NCBI RefSeq assembly: GCF_014879935.1
Contig: NZ_JACSRD010000146.1
Location: forward strand, 1-64,000
Length of the DNA stretch: 64,000 nucleotides
Direction of reading: 5' to 3'
Source of the DNA: Prosthecobacter sp.
Lineage (GTDB): Bacteria > Verrucomicrobiota > Verrucomicrobiia > Verrucomicrobiales > Verrucomicrobiaceae
In this document: positions 50,601 through 57,949 of the stretch, in pieces
Layout of the letters: every line of letters starts with the position of its first letter
How positions within the stretch are numbered: position 1 is the first letter of the stretch
Notes under the pieces: generated by a model
The model's input: only the letters and a program-made list of their open reading frames with translations
Databases searched by the model: none
Told to the model about the DNA's origin: nothing
Position numbers and translations under genes: made by a program

Positions 50601-53600
50601 GTAACCGGCGGCACCTTCGACATCGGCTCGGTGAGTGACACGGTGGCCGGGGTGCAACTGGCATCCGGCAGCATCACCGGCACCAGCGGGGTGCTGACGA
50701 GCAGCAGCACCTACGATGTGCGTTCTGGCGATGTCAGCGCGATCCTGGGCGGCACGGTGGGACTGACCAAGACAACGACCGGTACGGTGACCCTGACGGG
50801 GGCCAACAACTACACAGGTCTGTCCGCTGTGAGCGCGGGCATTCTGAACATCCGGCATGCAACGGCTTTGGGCACCACCGCAGGCGGCACCTCGGTGAGC
50901 AATGGAGCCACCTTGCAGCTGCAGGGCGGCATCACCGTGGGAGCGGAAGCCCTGACCCTCAATGGCGGTGCCGCGAGCGGCGAGACGGGAGCCCTTGTGA
51001 ATGTGAGCGGAACCAACACCTATGGTGGAGCGATCACCGTGGCGGCCAGCAGCTCGATCTCGGCAGCGACTGGATCGGAGCTCAACCTGACGGGCGGTGT
51101 GGTCAAGAATGGCACCACAGCGACCTTCAACGGCGGCGGCACCATCAACGTGGGTACGGTCGGCATCAGTGGAGCCTCGGCGAACTCGGACCTGATCATT
51201 GATGGTGTCACGGTGAATCTGAATGTGGCCAACACCTACAATGGGCCGACAATCATCCGCAACAGCGGCACGCTCAAGGCCAACGTGGTCAACGCATTGC
51301 CCACGGCCAACGGGCGCACGGCGGTCACCTTCGACGGCTCGGGGACATCGGTGCTGACGCTGGGCGCGGCGCAGTCGGTGGCGTCGTTGACCTCCGCTGG
51401 GGTAGCGACGATCACACTGGACACCAACACGCTCACGGTGGGAACCTCGGCTGGCAGCACGACCTTTGCTGGGACTATTGGCGGCACGGGCGGCCTCACG
51501 AAAGATGGAGCGAGCACGCTGGTGCTCAGCGGCAGCAACACTTACACGGGCTTGACGGACGTGCAGGCCGGGACGCTCAGCTTTGGTGCCAGCGATGTCA
51601 TCGCTGACACCGCCAGCGTGAGGGTTTCGGGCGGCGCCCTGGCCGTCAGCACGTTCAGCGACACTGTGGCAGGCGTCCAATTGACGTCCGGCAGCATCAC
51701 GGGGAGCAGTGGCGTGCTGACCAGCACCAGCGCCTATGACATGCAGGCTGGCAGCGTGAGTGCGATCCTGAGCGGGGCGGTGGGGCTTACAAAGACCACG
51801 ACAGGCACGGTGACCCTCACTGGAGCCAACCTCTACACCGGGCTCACGACTGTGTCCGCAGGGATCCTCAACATTCAAAACGCCAGTGCCCTGGGAACGG
51901 TGGCGGCCGGGACCAGTGTGGCTTCAGGAGCCGCATTGGAACTCCAAGGCGGTATCACGACTTTGGCCGAAGCACTGACCTTGAACGGCACCGGCGTCAG
52001 CAATGGCGGCGCACTGCGCAATATCGGCGGGAATAACGATTTCGCCGGTCTGGTGACCCTGGGCGGAGCGGCGCGGGTCAACTCGGATGCTGGGACGCTG
52101 ACCTTGAGCAATACAGGAGCGATCACCGGTTCTGGACTTGGATTGACAGTCGGAGGTGCGGGCAACACAACGATTAACAGCATCATCGGCACAGGCACAG
52201 GTTCATTGACCAAGGATGGCTCTGGAACACTGACTTTGACTGGTGCAAACACCTTCACAGGTGCAACCGCGATCAATGCCGGGACGTTGCAAGTGAGCGG
52301 ATCGCTCGCTGCTGGCAGCAACGTGGCTGTAGCCACGGGAGGCACCCTGACGGGTGCCGGCACGGTGAACGGAAACGCGACCTTGACGGGCAATGGGGTG
52401 ATCAACCTCACCAATCCAGGTGTGATCAGCGGCACCTTGGGAGTGACCGGAGGCAACTGGAACGGAGCTGGTAGTGTGACCGGTGTTGTCACCTCCAGCA
52501 GCGGCACCTTCAACATTGGCAGCGGGGCGAATTTGACCGCGACCAGCGGACTGAACGTCACCGGGGGCACCATCGCGAGCGGCAGTGGCACTAGTACCAT
52601 CACGGGCAGTGTGAACTACACGAGCGCCAGTTCCAGCACCTTCAACGGTGTGATTGCTGGCAGCGGCAAGACGGTGACCATGAACAACGGCTCAGGCAGC
52701 CTGACGCTCGGTGGCAGCAACACCTATACTGGATTGACGGACGTCCAGGCTGGGACGTTGGCCTTCGGTGCCAGCAATGTCATTGCTGATACAGCCAGCG
52801 TGAAGGTCTCTGGCGGCACCCTGGCCATCGGAACACGCAGCGACACAGTGGCTGGCGTGCAATTGACCGCCGGCAGTATCACCGGAAGCAGTGGTGTCCT
52901 CACCAGTACCAGCACCTACGATGTCCAGGCCGGCAGCATCAGCGCAATCTTGGGTGGAACAGTTGGCCTGACCAAGACCACGGCGGGCACGGTCATCCTC
53001 TCAGGCACCAACACCTACACAGGGGCCACGCTCTTGAGTGCGGGCAGCCTGGTGGTCAATGGCAGCATCGGCAGCAGCAGCCTGACGACCATCGAAAGCG
53101 GTGCCACTCTGCTCGGCACGGGGACGGTCGGAGCGATCCAGCTCAACAGCGGCGGGGCGATCAATGCCGGCGGTGTTTCCTCGGCAGGCACTTTGAACAC
53201 CGGCAGCATTGCCATTGTGGACGGCCAGTTGGTGTTCAACCTTGGCGGCACAGGCAGCTACGACAGCTTGAACACGACCGGGACAATCGATCTGACCGCA
53301 GGCGGCACAGGTGCACAACTGGTTCTTAACGCGATCAGTGCTTATACGGCCACGCTTAACAACGCGTTTACTCTTGTGACCAACGATTTTGCTGACAGCA
53401 TCAGCGGGGCGTTTGCCAAGGGAACGTTCGGCGGCACGAAGGTGATCACCCTGAGTGGTGTGGACTATGTGGAGAATGTTCTGGGCTCAAATTATTACGG
53501 GCGCATCAACTATGCGGGCAGCTCCGCCACGCCAGCCAACCTCAGTGCTTCTGGCAATGACTTGGTGCTCAAAGTGGTGACACCGGAGATCACCATCACA

Positions 53601-56600
53601 GAGTCTGGCAACAACCAGACGGACGGCGGGACCTACAACTTTGGTGATGTGGACAAAGTCGTGCCAGCCGTCCCTCTCACCAAGACATTCACCATCAAGA
53701 ATGACGGCGAGGTGGATCTTCTGGACATCTACGTGAACGACCCGACCGGAGCCCATGCCGGCGACTATTCGGTCAATCGCACTGGAACAGCGACCTTCCT
53801 GCCTCCAGGAGCGAGCACCACTTTCACCGTTACTTTCGACCCGAGCCGGATCGGAACGCGCACTGCTGCCATCACGATCGACAGCACCGATCTGGATGAA
53901 AACCCGTTCAATCTGGCGCTTACAGGTGTTGGATCGATCGCGCGTGATCTCAGTGAGCCTTGGACGGTGCTCTATGGGGGCGTCGATGCTCCTGCCACAC
54001 GGCGTGACGGCGTGGCCATGGCGGTGGCCATCCAGCGCAGCACGACAAGGGACGAGGCGCTGGCTGTCTTCGCCACCGGCTATACGACCAATGCAAACGG
54101 CGACCGTGACATCTACACGGCCAAATATGACCCGGTGACTGGGGCGAAGTTGTGGGACCAGATCTTTGCTGGAGCGGCTGGCGGTGCTGACGAGGCGGCT
54201 GCCATAGCGGTGGATGCCAATGGGGACGTGGTAATCACAGGGTTTACGACCGTCGGCACCAGCAATACTGACGTATATATCGCGAAGTACTCCGGGGTAA
54301 ACGGGGTGGCCCTCTGGGAGGACACATATGCCGGGAGCGGAGGTAGCTTTGACGAAGGCAACAGCATCGCCGTGCATTCGAGCGGCCGTGTTTTGGTAAC
54401 GGGTTATGGCAGGACGTCCACCACCGGAGCAGACATGTATGTGGCAGGATACTCCCCGGCGGGCGGGCTTTTGTTCGAACGGTTGATTGATGGAGGCAGC
54501 AACGGAGACGATGTGGCTCGTAGCATCGCCGTGGACAGCGCGGGCGATGCCGCTATCGCCGGTTATGCTCGCGGATCTGGAAAAGACTTCAGAATCTACA
54601 AGGTCAACGGCTTCACAGGGGCCACTTCCTGGCAATGGAACGTCAATGGCAGCACCAACACCGATGACGAGGCTTTTTCCGTGGCATTCGACTCAACCGG
54701 TCAGGTGGCTGCCACCGGCACGGTCCGCAGCACGAATTATGATCTTTACACAGTCAAACTCACCGCCGCAGGCGGGCTTGTATGGCAGAAACAATGGAAC
54801 AGTTCGTTCAATTCGTCGGATGCGGGGTATGACATCGCCGTGGATTCCTCTGGCAACGTGATCGTGGGTGGGACCAGCTATCGTGCCGCCAGCATCATGG
54901 ACGGTTATGTCGTTAAGTATGCGGCTGCGAATGGAGCTTTGGTCTGGGATCGCCGTTTTAATGGATCAGTGTCAAACCAGGATGTCATCAACTCAGTCGA
55001 TCTCGACGGCCTCGACAACGTGATCGCGACGGGATTTTCGTTCAATGCCATTCCGAACTCCGATGTTCTGACAGCCAAGATGTTCGCCTCCGATGGCGGG
55101 CTCGTTTGGGAGAAGCGCTACAACAGCGCTGCTAGTGGCTGGGACAACGGAGTGTCAGTGGCTGTCTCTACCGATGGAAACGTGTTTGTGGGAGGTTATG
55201 CAGGCAGTTCGAGCGGCACATCCGACTTCCTCGTCAAAAACTATCAGGCCTTGGTTCCCCCGGTCCAAAATGCTCAGACCATCGCGTTTGCTAATCCCGG
55301 CGGTCCCCGGGTGGCTGGATCAGACCTGCCGCTATCTGCCTCCGCCTCCAGTGGCCTTGCCGTGAGGTTCTCGGTGGTAAGCGGACCCGCGACACTCAAC
55401 GATGGCAACAACACCTTGAGTTTCACAGGAACGGGCCCAGTGACCATCCGGGCCAGCCAGCAAGGCAATAGCACATGGGCCAAGGCGACGCCTGTGGACC
55501 AGTCATTCACCGTCATCAAGAGCAGCCAGACCATTGACTTTGCCCTTCCCTCCACCGTCCCTTACACGACCAGCACGGTGGTCCTCTCTGGGGCGGCCAC
55601 GAGCAATCTGGCGGTCACCTATGCGATCGTGAGCGGCCCTGGCACGATTACAGGAGACGTGCTGTCGTTCACCGGCAGCGGAGTGGTGACAGTGAGCGCG
55701 AATCAGGCCGGGGATGCCCGCTTCAACGCCGCCACCGAGGTGCAGCGAAGCATCAATGCTTCCAATACAGCTCCAGTGATCATTCCTGCTGGCGTCCAGC
55801 AAGGGTGGCTTTTGTCTTATGCTGGAAGTGGAGCTGGCGAGGGCCGAGCCGTGGCACTGGAGGTTTCTGGGAGCAGCGCTGTGGCGTCATTTGTTGCTGG
55901 CTACACTACAGTGGGTGGCAACAAGGACATTTACCTTATGAAGTTCAATAATGATGGAACTGCAGCATGGGGGGCGCCAACGATCGTCCCTGGTTCAGGC
56001 GGCGGCGATGACGAAGCTGTGGCCGTCGCAGTTGATGCCTCTGGGAATGTGTACATCAGCGGCTATGTCACCATGGGATCCGGCAACACAGATGTCTATG
56101 TGGCCAAATTCAATGGTGGCACAGGTGCGAATGTGTGGACGCGCACCTTCGCCGGAAGCGCTGGAGGTGCCGATGCGGCAGTGGGGCTTGCGCTTGATGG
56201 TGCAAGTAACGTGATTGTCGGGGGCTACACTCGCAGCATCGCGGGCACTGGCAATGATTTCTTCGCCGCCAAGCTCTCACAAGCGGCCGGCACCACTGTC
56301 TGGACGGCCACACACAACAGCAGTGGAGCAGTCTCGGATGTGCCCAATGCCGTCGCCGTCGGCGGCAGTGGGGACGTGGCACTTGCCGGAATCGCGGGTA
56401 GCGATGCGTGGACTCTTCTCCTTCATTCGAGCACGGGGGGCATCAAATGGCAACGTCGCTATGATGCGCAGAGCAAGCCTGATGCCGTTCGGGGCGTGGT
56501 GGTGGATGCTAACAACGATGTGATCATCACCGCCTACAGCCAGGCTGCCAACTACAACATCTACACTGCGAAATACTCGCGGGTGGATGGTGATATCATT

Positions 56601-57836
56601 TGGGAGCAGACATACAATAGCAGCTTCAACAGCTCCGATGCGCCTTGGGCGGCAGTCCTTGACTCCAATGGCGATATCATTGTCGCCGGGACCTCTTATA
56701 GTGCCGCAAGCACGCCAGACAGCATTACTTTGAAATACAACGGTGCCTCTGGGAGCCTGGTCTGGCAGCAGCGTTACAATGGTCCTGCTAGCAAGGCCGA
56801 CGAACATTTCGCGGTCGCCGTGGACGCCAATGACAATCCGGTCGTAACCGGATATTCGCTCAATAGCGACAACACTTCCGACATCTACACAGCAAAGCTC
56901 GCGAGTGGTACTGGTATGCCGATGTGGGAAACTCGCTTCAATGGAGCTGCGAACAAAAGTGACTATGGACGGGCGGTGGCTGCCGATCCGACTGGCCGAG
57001 CTTGGGTGGCAGGCTACCAGACCAATGCGTCCAATATCAAAGAGTTGCTCCATGTTAAATACCAGCCCGTCGGCGCGCCTCCGCCTCCGCTTCCGTTCCT
57101 GGCGGACGAGGACTCTGCTATGACCGCGCCTCCTCCGCCTCCGGGGCTTCAGATGTTCATGGAAGTCGAGCAGGGCGACGCAGCACAGTTCTCGGCTGGA
57201 TATTTCGATGCTGAAGGTAACAACACCGTCGGATTCAGCGCCGTGTTGGATGGCCTGCCGGCAGGGGTGGTGGAGTCCGACGCGTCCGCAGGAGCCTTCG
57301 AGTGGGAACATGATACCAGCACCCTTGCTCCAGGCCCTCACGAGTTGGTAATCACGGCAACTGACTCGGCGGGTGCCAGTGCCAGCGTAAACGTCCAGAT
57401 CAACGTCACGTCCAATCTCGCTGATCGAGCATGGCGCTTTGCCCACTTTGGCACCACCGCGGCAGGTGGTATTGCAGATTTCGGAGCCGACCCGGACGGC
57501 GACGGTCTGGACAACCTCGGTGAATTTGCGTTTGGACTGAACCCCCTCCAGGCTGCTGATGCTCGCCAGACCTCCCGCGTGTCGGTCGCAGACGCAGAGG
57601 GCGGGCTCCGCGCCATCTTCCGCCGTCGCAAAGATTATTCTTCGGCGGGCCTGACCTATGTGACGCAATTCTCCAGTGATCTCTCCAATTGGTTCAACAG
57701 CACGGCCATCCCGCAAGTGCTGGCCGATGACGGAACGATTGAGGAGGTGTCACTGACCTTCCCGGTCCTGCCCAATGGGCAGCAAGGCAGGTTCTTCCGC
57801 GTCGTGGTGGATTCGGAATCGTCACCGGCGCAATAA
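41691..57836 (+). CDS. Giant (~5,380 aa) autotransporter-type adhesin: IPT/TIG, cadherin-like, ~20 autotransporter-associated beta-strand repeats, choice-of-anchor D, two SBBP-like beta-propeller blocks, C-terminal DPDGDG..EFA module
   Basis: Signal peptide 'MNTRSSLLRSTRALLNALVARSRLLVVLTPVLLGTLYA'; many 'GxGxLTKxGxGTLTLSGANTYTGxTTVSAGTL' repeats (45,950-53,060); propeller repeats 'DIYTAKYDPVTGAKLWDQIF..AIAVDANGDVVITGF'. Start ATG 41691 (track ORF opens at 41532). Confidence 0.9.
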   Translation: MNTRSSLLRSTRALLNALVARSRLLVVLTPVLLGTLYAGTAVQFTAPGTVRTNFTGTVGFTFTPSSSITVTHVGFWDNGDDGLAVSHQVGIWQNTGLTLLASESVPSGTTAPLTGGFRYVELSSPLVLSAGVLYRIGASVESSDGFCQDPTGFTSDSKVGYANSAYETAPFGFPGSNANPTIGFFGVNFVFVASPTVTGITPNSGSTVGGTSVTISGTELTGATAVKFGGTDAQAFTVDSATQITATTPAHGVGAVSVQVTTPGGTNAANTLFTYVNFAPTDIALSSSSIAENNALGATVGMLSATDADAGQTHTFSLVTGTGDTDNSSFDITGSTLTLNGSANYESKNSYSIRVQANDGNGGTFQKQFTVTVTDLNEAPVITSNGGGAADSVTVAENTTAVTTVVATDPEVPATQTLTYSKSGTDAAFFTINSSTGVLSFTSAPNYESPSDAGNNNVYNVTVTATDNGTGTLSDSQDLAVTVTNVNEAPSFAKGADQLLPSNTNSLQTVTNWATAIDDGDSTVTQGLTFNVSNNNAGLFTTAPSISSSGTLTYTPSGTAGTATVTVSLTDDNTINGNPALTTADQTFTITVEVVADYTVSTAGNAVVITDNSGNADTLSISEPSAGNINFAATGRTFSVNGGLNLTGASGSLALAGVTSITVNAGAGADAISVGAFTGTLPSLTLNGGIGDDTVNFNGDITFASGASLDVDLQNDNVTPGTDAVIVAANANVITAGSGTVAVKVSKNIALASGSSFETVDGGITLEANQQGTPTSGGFVGVDVSNGLVRSTGTGVVSVLGKGGSTGNDQIGVRVHAGGDIIGGTSGTLTVIGAGGASTGTGNAGVNVNGSGSTITALGAHVQVTGTGGGGTYSMGLDLYSSPQITSTGAGNLTITGNGGLNPAAGAFNHGIIMSATTFASTGGNISVTGNGGSGSNASGDFTGIQMDDSTITSSGSGSVTVNATAGTAATSQTTIGLDIRFTSQITSSGGDVSVTGTGGNTSGSSTGAGAGVRLIGNGTITAGGTGSVSVTGAGVGGSAAGHEGIVINGSGLNSNLARIGAANGATTLTATSGNSASHALVVGSSNAGRITTGNNNPIIINADSINFAGSAIVSSGTAPTTINTRTAGTLINLGGADVLSGSPLTLGLTDAELDTITASTLIIGSASSGNVTVSAAISPASYATLDIQKGVTFSATGGFASDVTSMAVFEKMKANGAVVINTSATLTATALGGYVPTQSDSFTILDNISASTTTGNFSGKSEGTLVAIGGTNRAITYTGGTGNDVVFTSLAPTLTTPTSTALAALTATLGGNVTSDGGADVTARGVVYSVTTTNGDPQIGGTGVTTVTGTGTTGVFTVDVSSLSASTGYTYAAYATNAAGTSYSATGTFTTTGDFAPTPGVPVHYSDVIGGSGPVKITGGGELVLSGANTYTGNTLVQNGKVSINSVAPGSAPQPLGRSTDVHLGVAGASSGTLVYTGGAGTLDKHISALGNGSDTIQNSGSGLLTLSGTLTKTGTTLTLKGGASGIRVTGAITGNTGSRNSDLVIDGGTTTLASANTYNGPTYIINGGTLNADAVDALPTSPARSDILMDQTGTGGSTLALGVSQSVFSLTGAATSSLNLNANSLTVGDASGSSTFAGVISGVGGSLIKDGASELTLTGANTYTGGTTVSAGTIVLGNQDGFGTGTVTLADGVTFRTANFEGNSAAGALPNDFVLSGGTVNVDVSFATGKDIWINTSVSGTGGLSVSGSGRDPGLMLSGAKTFSGGVTIGSDSRVTIDHNSSLGTGGLQISGGTGTLRVAGNVSGVANDISVASGAILGAVVDSGLTGVLSGVISGSGGGLTKSGDGTLALSGANTYTGDTTISAGTLQINNGGSLSTSSAIINNATLTFNRSTDITQGTHFASVISGTGAVRKSGSGILVLTGANTYTGSTIISGGTLQIGNGGTTGSLSTSSAITNNATLVFNRSDTITQGADFNSVIGGSGGTVTQSGSGTLVFNGNNTYTGATTVSTGVLNIRHANALGTTAAGTSVTSGAALQIQGGITTGAEALTLNGTGVSTTGALRNISGNNDFAGLVTLGSATRINSDSSGETLTLSNTGTITGTFGLTVGGAGNTTIASIIGTDSGTLTKDGAGTLTLTAANTYTGTTTISAGTLALSGSGRLSNSSAVSVSGGTFDIGSVSDTVGAVTLGSGSITGSTGVLTGSSYAVASGSVSAILGGSGVALTKTTASTVTLSGVNTYTGATTISAGTLALSGAGALSDSTAVNLTGATGVFDISGITASGETVGSLAGVASSSVVITGKTLTAGGTNANTTFAGVISGVGGALTKAGAGELTLSGANTYSGNTTIDGGAIFINHATAIGSGALVAGATARIDNTSGSAITLSNNNNVTLSGGSLTFTGSNNLSFGSGVLTISGNNRTITTDGGVLTFGGIDAAGSSPTTRSLTKSGTGTLVITGAAGANFQGGFIHDDGTLILGNKASLGTGALTMQGGILQASTDLDGANALTVSGWSLAASSNFSGNSSITLGNSTVGMGASRSIFNDITAGKALTLGAFAISSDSTSQTLTISGSGATTVNGVISNGGTSTGSALTKNGTGVLTLTAANTYAGATTITAGTLALSGAGALSDSSAVNLNGATAVFDISGITAASESVGSLAGVVSSSAVLGAKTLTAGGNDGTTSFAGVISGTDGSLTKAGTGTLTLSVTNTFTGTTTVSAGTLSITGSINNSATIAVNGGLLSTNGANKLADTAAVTVSGGTLTVGGADTVGTLTTSGSGSTIGGSATLTALTYALGGTGTTVTGNLGAGTINSSGTVALNGTAAAATVNVTAGALTLGASSAINSATVVAISGGSLTLGASNQIGDAAVTVSSTGTLALGTNSDTVASVSLTGTGSITGSTGVLTSTAAYDMQAGSVSAILGGTAGLNKTTTGTVTLSGANTYTGTTQISAGTLALSGSGALSNSSSVIVTGGTFDIGSVSDTVAGVQLASGSITGTSGVLTSSSTYDVRSGDVSAILGGTVGLTKTTTGTVTLTGANNYTGLSAVSAGILNIRHATALGTTAGGTSVSNGATLQLQGGITVGAEALTLNGGAASGETGALVNVSGTNTYGGAITVAASSSISAATGSELNLTGGVVKNGTTATFNGGGTINVGTVGISGASANSDLIIDGVTVNLNVANTYNGPTIIRNSGTLKANVVNALPTANGRTAVTFDGSGTSVLTLGAAQSVASLTSAGVATITLDTNTLTVGTSAGSTTFAGTIGGTGGLTKDGASTLVLSGSNTYTGLTDVQAGTLSFGASDVIADTASVRVSGGALAVSTFSDTVAGVQLTSGSITGSSGVLTSTSAYDMQAGSVSAILSGAVGLTKTTTGTVTLTGANLYTGLTTVSAGILNIQNASALGTVAAGTSVASGAALELQGGITTLAEALTLNGTGVSNGGALRNIGGNNDFAGLVTLGGAARVNSDAGTLTLSNTGAITGSGLGLTVGGAGNTTINSIIGTGTGSLTKDGSGTLTLTGANTFTGATAINAGTLQVSGSLAAGSNVAVATGGTLTGAGTVNGNATLTGNGVINLTNPGVISGTLGVTGGNWNGAGSVTGVVTSSSGTFNIGSGANLTATSGLNVTGGTIASGSGTSTITGSVNYTSASSSTFNGVIAGSGKTVTMNNGSGSLTLGGSNTYTGLTDVQAGTLAFGASNVIADTASVKVSGGTLAIGTRSDTVAGVQLTAGSITGSSGVLTSTSTYDVQAGSISAILGGTVGLTKTTAGTVILSGTNTYTGATLLSAGSLVVNGSIGSSSLTTIESGATLLGTGTVGAIQLNSGGAINAGGVSSAGTLNTGSIAIVDGQLVFNLGGTGSYDSLNTTGTIDLTAGGTGAQLVLNAISAYTATLNNAFTLVTNDFADSISGAFAKGTFGGTKVITLSGVDYVENVLGSNYYGRINYAGSSATPANLSASGNDLVLKVVTPEITITESGNNQTDGGTYNFGDVDKVVPAVPLTKTFTIKNDGEVDLLDIYVNDPTGAHAGDYSVNRTGTATFLPPGASTTFTVTFDPSRIGTRTAAITIDSTDLDENPFNLALTGVGSIARDLSEPWTVLYGGVDAPATRRDGVAMAVAIQRSTTRDEALAVFATGYTTNANGDRDIYTAKYDPVTGAKLWDQIFAGAAGGADEAAAIAVDANGDVVITGFTTVGTSNTDVYIAKYSGVNGVALWEDTYAGSGGSFDEGNSIAVHSSGRVLVTGYGRTSTTGADMYVAGYSPAGGLLFERLIDGGSNGDDVARSIAVDSAGDAAIAGYARGSGKDFRIYKVNGFTGATSWQWNVNGSTNTDDEAFSVAFDSTGQVAATGTVRSTNYDLYTVKLTAAGGLVWQKQWNSSFNSSDAGYDIAVDSSGNVIVGGTSYRAASIMDGYVVKYAAANGALVWDRRFNGSVSNQDVINSVDLDGLDNVIATGFSFNAIPNSDVLTAKMFASDGGLVWEKRYNSAASGWDNGVSVAVSTDGNVFVGGYAGSSSGTSDFLVKNYQALVPPVQNAQTIAFANPGGPRVAGSDLPLSASASSGLAVRFSVVSGPATLNDGNNTLSFTGTGPVTIRASQQGNSTWAKATPVDQSFTVIKSSQTIDFALPSTVPYTTSTVVLSGAATSNLAVTYAIVSGPGTITGDVLSFTGSGVVTVSANQAGDARFNAATEVQRSINASNTAPVIIPAGVQQGWLLSYAGSGAGEGRAVALEVSGSSAVASFVAGYTTVGGNKDIYLMKFNNDGTAAWGAPTIVPGSGGGDDEAVAVAVDASGNVYISGYVTMGSGNTDVYVAKFNGGTGANVWTRTFAGSAGGADAAVGLALDGASNVIVGGYTRSIAGTGNDFFAAKLSQAAGTTVWTATHNSSGAVSDVPNAVAVGGSGDVALAGIAGSDAWTLLLHSSTGGIKWQRRYDAQSKPDAVRGVVVDANNDVIITAYSQAANYNIYTAKYSRVDGDIIWEQTYNSSFNSSDAPWAAVLDSNGDIIVAGTSYSAASTPDSITLKYNGASGSLVWQQRYNGPASKADEHFAVAVDANDNPVVTGYSLNSDNTSDIYTAKLASGTGMPMWETRFNGAANKSDYGRAVAADPTGRAWVAGYQTNASNIKELLHVKYQPVGAPPPPLPFLADEDSAMTAPPPPPGLQMFMEVEQGDAAQFSAGYFDAEGNNTVGFSAVLDGLPAGVVESDASAGAFEWEHDTSTLAPGPHELVITATDSAGASASVNVQINVTSNLADRAWRFAHFGTTAAGGIADFGADPDGDGLDNLGEFAFGLNPLQAADARQTSRVSVADAEGGLRAIFRRRKDYSSAGLTYVTQFSSDLSNWFNSTAIPQVLADDGTIEEVSLTFPVLPNGQQGRFFRVVVDSESSPAQ

Positions 57837-57847
57837 TCCAGGATTCG

Positions 57848-57872
57848 CGCCCGGGCCATTGCGGCTCGGGCG
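57848..57872 (+). terminator. Strong GC hairpin after the giant adhesin gene (no U tract)
   Basis: CGCCCGGGCC-ATTGC-GGCTCGGGCG: 10-bp stem with one G.U pair, 11 nt after the TAA. Confidence 0.45.
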
Positions 57873-57949
57873 AGGCAGTCGCTGACGTTCAACTCAGCGA
57901 TTGTGTGACGGTCCGAGCACCATTGTTAGCTGTTGCACCGGCAGTTCTC

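Noticed and set aside
46118-53318. Series of ~70-290 aa minus-strand ORFs inside the giant adhesin gene
   Set aside because: Their boundaries coincide with the repeated AACACCTACAC (NTYTG) codons, whose reverse complement contains TAG, so the ORFs are phased by the coding repeats and are not genes.
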